The notes beneath the pieces were generated by a model that was not told the DNA's origin, did no database searches, and saw nothing but the letters and a program-made list of their open reading frames with translations. Shown here piece by piece: positions 7,274 through 9,786 of a stretch of DNA of 9,786 nucleotides (position 1 is the stretch's first letter; each line of letters begins with the position of its first letter). The DNA comes from Pseudomonadota bacterium (GTDB lineage Bacteria > Pseudomonadota > Gammaproteobacteria > Burkholderiales > Ferrovaceae). Location: the NCBI GenBank assembly GCA_021828745.1, contig JAJZDE010000047.1, forward strand, positions 1-9,786, written 5' to 3'. The position numbers were made by a program, and so were the translations under genes.

Positions 7274-9712
7274 TCAATGCGTGATGCCCGCAGGGGGGAC
7301 CACCGCTTCCCCGTGGGGCTTCAAGGGAGTCGTTGCCGCAGGAACGGGCGGAAGAGATTCTCCTGTACCTGCCTCCGGTAAAGGCACCGGTTCGCGCTCC
7401 AATGCCAGGGCCAGAACCTGATCGATCCAACGGACCGGATGCAATTCCAGGCGCCCCTTGATGTTGTCCGGAATTTCCACCAGGTCCTTGCAGTTTTCCT
7501 GGGGAATCAAAACGGTCCGAATCCCCCCGCGATGCGCGGCCAGCAATTTTTCCTTGAGGCCGCCGATGGCCAGCACCTCACCACGCAATGTGATCTCACC
7601 GGTCATGGCCACGTCGGCCCGCACCGGTATGCCTGTGAGTACGGAAACCATGGCGGTGGTGATGGCCGTCCCCGCACTCGGTCCGTCCTTGGGCGTCGCT
7701 CCCTCGGGCAAGTGGATATGAATGTCGGATTTTTCATAGAAATCGGAAGGAATGCCCAGGCGCGTGGCGCGACTGCGCACCACGCTGAGCGCGGCCTGGA
7801 TGGATTCCTGCATGACCTCCCCCAGTTTCCCGGTGGTGGTCATTTTTCCTTTTCCACTCACCCGAGCCGCCTCGATGGTCAATAATTCCCCCCCCACTTC
7901 GGTCCAGGCCAAACCTGTCACCTGGCCCACCTGATTGGTTTTTTCCGCCACGCCAAAGGTATAGGGACGAACGCCCAGATATTTTTCCAGATTGCGTGAA
8001 GTCACCGCCACCTTCCCGGTTTTCTTTGACAGAAGCAGGTACTTGACCACTTTCCGGCAGATCTTCGCAATTTCTCGATCGAGCGCCCGCACGCCCGCCT
8101 CGCGGGTGTAGTATTGGACGATGTGGCGCAGGGCGCCCTCTGCCACCGAAATTTCATCTTCCTTCAACCCATTGGCCTTCAACTGTTTGGGTAGGAGATA
8201 TTGGCGCGCAATATTGATCTTTTCATCCTCCGTATACCCCGACAGTCGAATCACCTCCATACGATCCAGCAAGGGAGACGGAATGTTCAGGGTATTGGCC
8301 GTCGCGACGAACATCACATCGGACAGGTCATACTCCACCTCCACATAGTGATCGGTAAAGGTATGATTCTGTTCAGGATCCAGAACCTCGAGCAAAGCCG
8401 AGGAAGGATCTCCCCGGTAATCCTGCCCCATCTTGTCCACTTCATCCAGAAGAAACAAAGGGTTGCGCACTGCCACCTTGGTCAGACTCTGCAGGATTTT
8501 CCCTGGCATGGCTCCGATATAGGTCCGTCGATGTCCACGGATCTCCGCTTCGTCCCGCACCCCTCCCAACGCCATGCGTACAAATTTGCGATTGGTGGCG
8601 CGTGCGATGGATTTTCCCAAAGAAGTTTTTCCGACCCCCGGAGGCCCCACCAAACACAGAATCGGCGCCTTGACCTTATCCACCCGTGCCTGGACGGCCA
8701 GATATTCGACGATCCGTTCCTTGACTTTATCCAACCCGAAATGATCCTGATCCAATACCTTTTCGCAGTTTCCCAGGTCGGAACTGACCCGGGTTTTCTT
8801 TTTCCAGGGCAGACCCACCAGGGTATCGATGTAGTTACGCACCACCGTGGCCTCTGCCGACATGGGCGACATCAAACGCAATTTCTTGAGTTCTGCCTCA
8901 GCCTTGGACTGAGCCTCCTTGGACATGTGTGCCGCACGGATCTTTTTTTCCAGATCCTCGATATCCGCACCCTCCTCGTTGTCTCCCAACTCCTTCTGGA
9001 TGGCCTTGACCTGTTCGTTGAGGTAGTATTCGCGCTGGCTTTTTTCCATCTGGCGCTTGACACGCCCCCGGATGCGCTTTTCCACCTGCAGGATGTCGAT
9101 TTCACTTTCCAGCAGTGAAAGCAATTGTTCGATACGTTTACGGACATCGAACAGGGCCAGGATTTCCTGTTTTTGTTCCAGTTTCAGAGGAACATGGGTA
9201 GCGACCGTATCTGCCAGTCGTCCCGCCTCTTCAATACTGGAAAAAGAACTCAATACCTCCTGAGGAATCTTCTTGTTCAGTTTGACGAATTGCTCAAACT
9301 GTCCCAGCAAAGTACGACGCAGGGCTTCCAGTTCCGGATGCTCACCGGAGGATTCCTGGATGGGCGTCGCCACTCCCAGAAAATGGGATTGATTGGGTTC
9401 AGTGACCTCGCTCACCGTCACCCGCTGGACCCCCTCCACCAGAACCTTGACCGTACCATCCGGCAGTTTCAGCAATTGCAGGATCGTGGCAATGCTCCCC
9501 ACGTCATACAATTCGTCCACTCCCGGATCATCATTGGAGGCAGATTTCTGTGCCACCAGCAGGATGTTCTTGCCCGCTTCCATGGCCAGTTCCAAAGCGC
9601 GGATGGATTTGAGGCGGCCCACAAAGAGAGGAATGACCATATGGGGAAAAACAACCACATCCCGCAGGGGAAGCAGAGGTAATTGCACGGATTCCTGAGT
9701 GACTGTACTCAT
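7274..9712 (-). CDS. lon: ATP-dependent Lon protease
   Basis: Cytoplasmic AAA+ serine protease of 812 aa that degrades misfolded and selected regulatory proteins. The LON N-terminal substrate domain covers about 10-205, starting [21 protein letters not shown] helical coiled-coil region follows (about 206-300). The AAA+ module has Walker A GPPGVGKT (356-363) and Walker B FLLDEVD (420-426). The protease domain carries the Ser/Lys dyad: Ser679 in PKDGPSAG and Lys722 in [14 protein letters not shown], the same numbering as E. coli Lon. ATG 9712 has AGAGG 9 nt upstream. Compared with the 784-aa E. coli enzyme, the extra length is a Pro/Ala-rich tail of about 38 residues (775-812), likely disordered. 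lon is followed by hupB. Its promoter fits heat-shock control. All catalytic motifs are intact. Confidence 0.98.
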   Translation of the reverse strand: MSTVTQESVQLPLLPLRDVVVFPHMVIPLFVGRLKSIRALELAMEAGKNILLVAQKSASNDDPGVDELYDVGSIATILQLLKLPDGTVKVLVEGVQRVTVSEVTEPNQSHFLGVATPIQESSGEHPELEALRRTLLGQFEQFVKLNKKIPQEVLSSFSSIEEAGRLADTVATHVPLKLEQKQEILALFDVRKRIEQLLSLLESEIDILQVEKRIRGRVKRQMEKSQREYYLNEQVKAIQKELGDNEEGADIEDLEKKIRAAHMSKEAQSKAEAELKKLRLMSPMSAEATVVRNYIDTLVGLPWKKKTRVSSDLGNCEKVLDQDHFGLDKVKERIVEYLAVQARVDKVKAPILCLVGPPGVGKTSLGKSIARATNRKFVRMALGGVRDEAEIRGHRRTYIGAMPGKILQSLTKVAVRNPLFLLDEVDKMGQDYRGDPSSALLEVLDPEQNHTFTDHYVEVEYDLSDVMFVATANTLNIPSPLLDRMEVIRLSGYTEDEKINIARQYLLPKQLKANGLKEDEISVAEGALRHIVQYYTREAGVRALDREIAKICRKVVKYLLLSKKTGKVAVTSRNLEKYLGVRPYTFGVAEKTNQVGQVTGLAWTEVGGELLTIEAARVSGKGKMTTTGKLGEVMQESIQAALSVVRSRATRLGIPSDFYEKSDIHIHLPEGATPKDGPSAGTAITTAMVSVLTGIPVRADVAMTGEITLRGEVLAIGGLKEKLLAAHRGGIRTVLIPQENCKDLVEIPDNIKGRLELHPVRWIDQVLALALEREPVPLPEAGTGESLPPVPAATTPLKPHGEAVVPPAGITH

Positions 9713-9719
9713 AAGAGAT

Positions 9720-9769
9720 AACCTCTGAAAGTTGAACCTGACAACAGATGGGGGGAATCCTCAGAGGTT
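9720..9769. repeat. Separated inverted repeat in the lon promoter region
   Basis: AACCTCTGA (9720-9728) and TCAGAGGTT (9761-9769) are exact 9-bp reverse complements separated by 32 bp. One arm covers the lon Shine-Dalgarno; the other overlaps the -35 end of the promoter spacer. The upstream arm lies outside the predicted transcript, so an RNA hairpin is unlikely. A pair of operator half-sites is possible, but coincidence cannot be excluded. Confidence 0.4.
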
Positions 9770-9774
9770 TCAAG
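9746..9774 (-). promoter_or_regulatory. Sigma-32 (heat-shock) promoter of lon
   Basis: On the minus strand CTTGAAA (9768-9774) is separated by 14 bp from CCCCATCT (9746-9753). Both boxes match the sigma-32 consensus (CTTGAAA, 11-16 bp, CCCCATnT). Transcription would start near 9739, about 27 nt before the lon ATG. Heat-shock control of lon is established in E. coli; here it is inferred from the sequence match. Confidence 0.82.
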
Positions 9775-9786
9775 AGGGACAGCCTT

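Noticed and set aside
8201..9118. Long plus-strand open frame of 305 aa opposite lon.
   Set aside because: It is the complement of an intact lon gene with normal catalytic motifs, has no recognisable domain, and is best explained as a shadow frame.

Overview
The window looks like chromosomal DNA of a Gram-negative proteobacterium, most likely a gammaproteobacterium or an Acidithiobacillia relative. The support is a lon-hupB housekeeping block, CCA-encoding tRNAs, a tripartite RND pump of the proteobacterial Cus type, and a sigma-32-like promoter. The species cannot be fixed from the sequence alone.

Left two thirds (about 1-6700, + strand): a compact copper/silver detoxification operon in the order cusC (outer-membrane channel), cusB (periplasmic adaptor), cusA (inner-membrane RND pump), cusF (periplasmic Cu(I)/Ag(I) chaperone), then a small Met-rich c-type cytochrome. 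cusC/cusB and cusB/cusA overlap by ATGA, cusF starts 4 nt after cusA, and the cytochrome follows after 56 nt. CusA keeps the three Met residues of the Cu(I)/Ag(I) site and the proton-relay residues. CusF keeps its His/Trp/Met/Met ligand set. The assigned metal is therefore monovalent Cu/Ag, not Zn/Co/Cd. CusF would hand metal to CusB/CusA, and CusC completes the path across the outer membrane. No cusRS or cueR regulator lies in the window. A perfect 10-bp inverted repeat sits just upstream of cusC.

Junction (about 6600-6850): a strong hairpin terminator with T-tracts usable from both sides separates the cus operon from a convergent minus-strand unit. The cytochrome reading frame has no stop before this terminator and runs on into tRNA-Asp. 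One extra G at 6613-6614 appears to have destroyed a TAA.

Right third (6662-9786, - strand): lon, then hupB, then tRNA-Val(UAC) and tRNA-Asp(GUC). lon has a near-consensus sigma-32 heat-shock promoter. hupB has its own strong sigma-70 promoter (TTGACA, 17 bp, TATAAA) and a GTG start. tRNA-Val begins only 8 nt after the hupB stop, so the tRNAs are probably cut from the hupB transcript. The metal operon abuts the 3' end of tRNA-Asp, a classic place for acquired DNA, but no att repeat, integrase or IS is visible here.

The individual systems are known ones. The least described items are the Met-rich cytochrome at the end of the cus operon and its missing stop codon.
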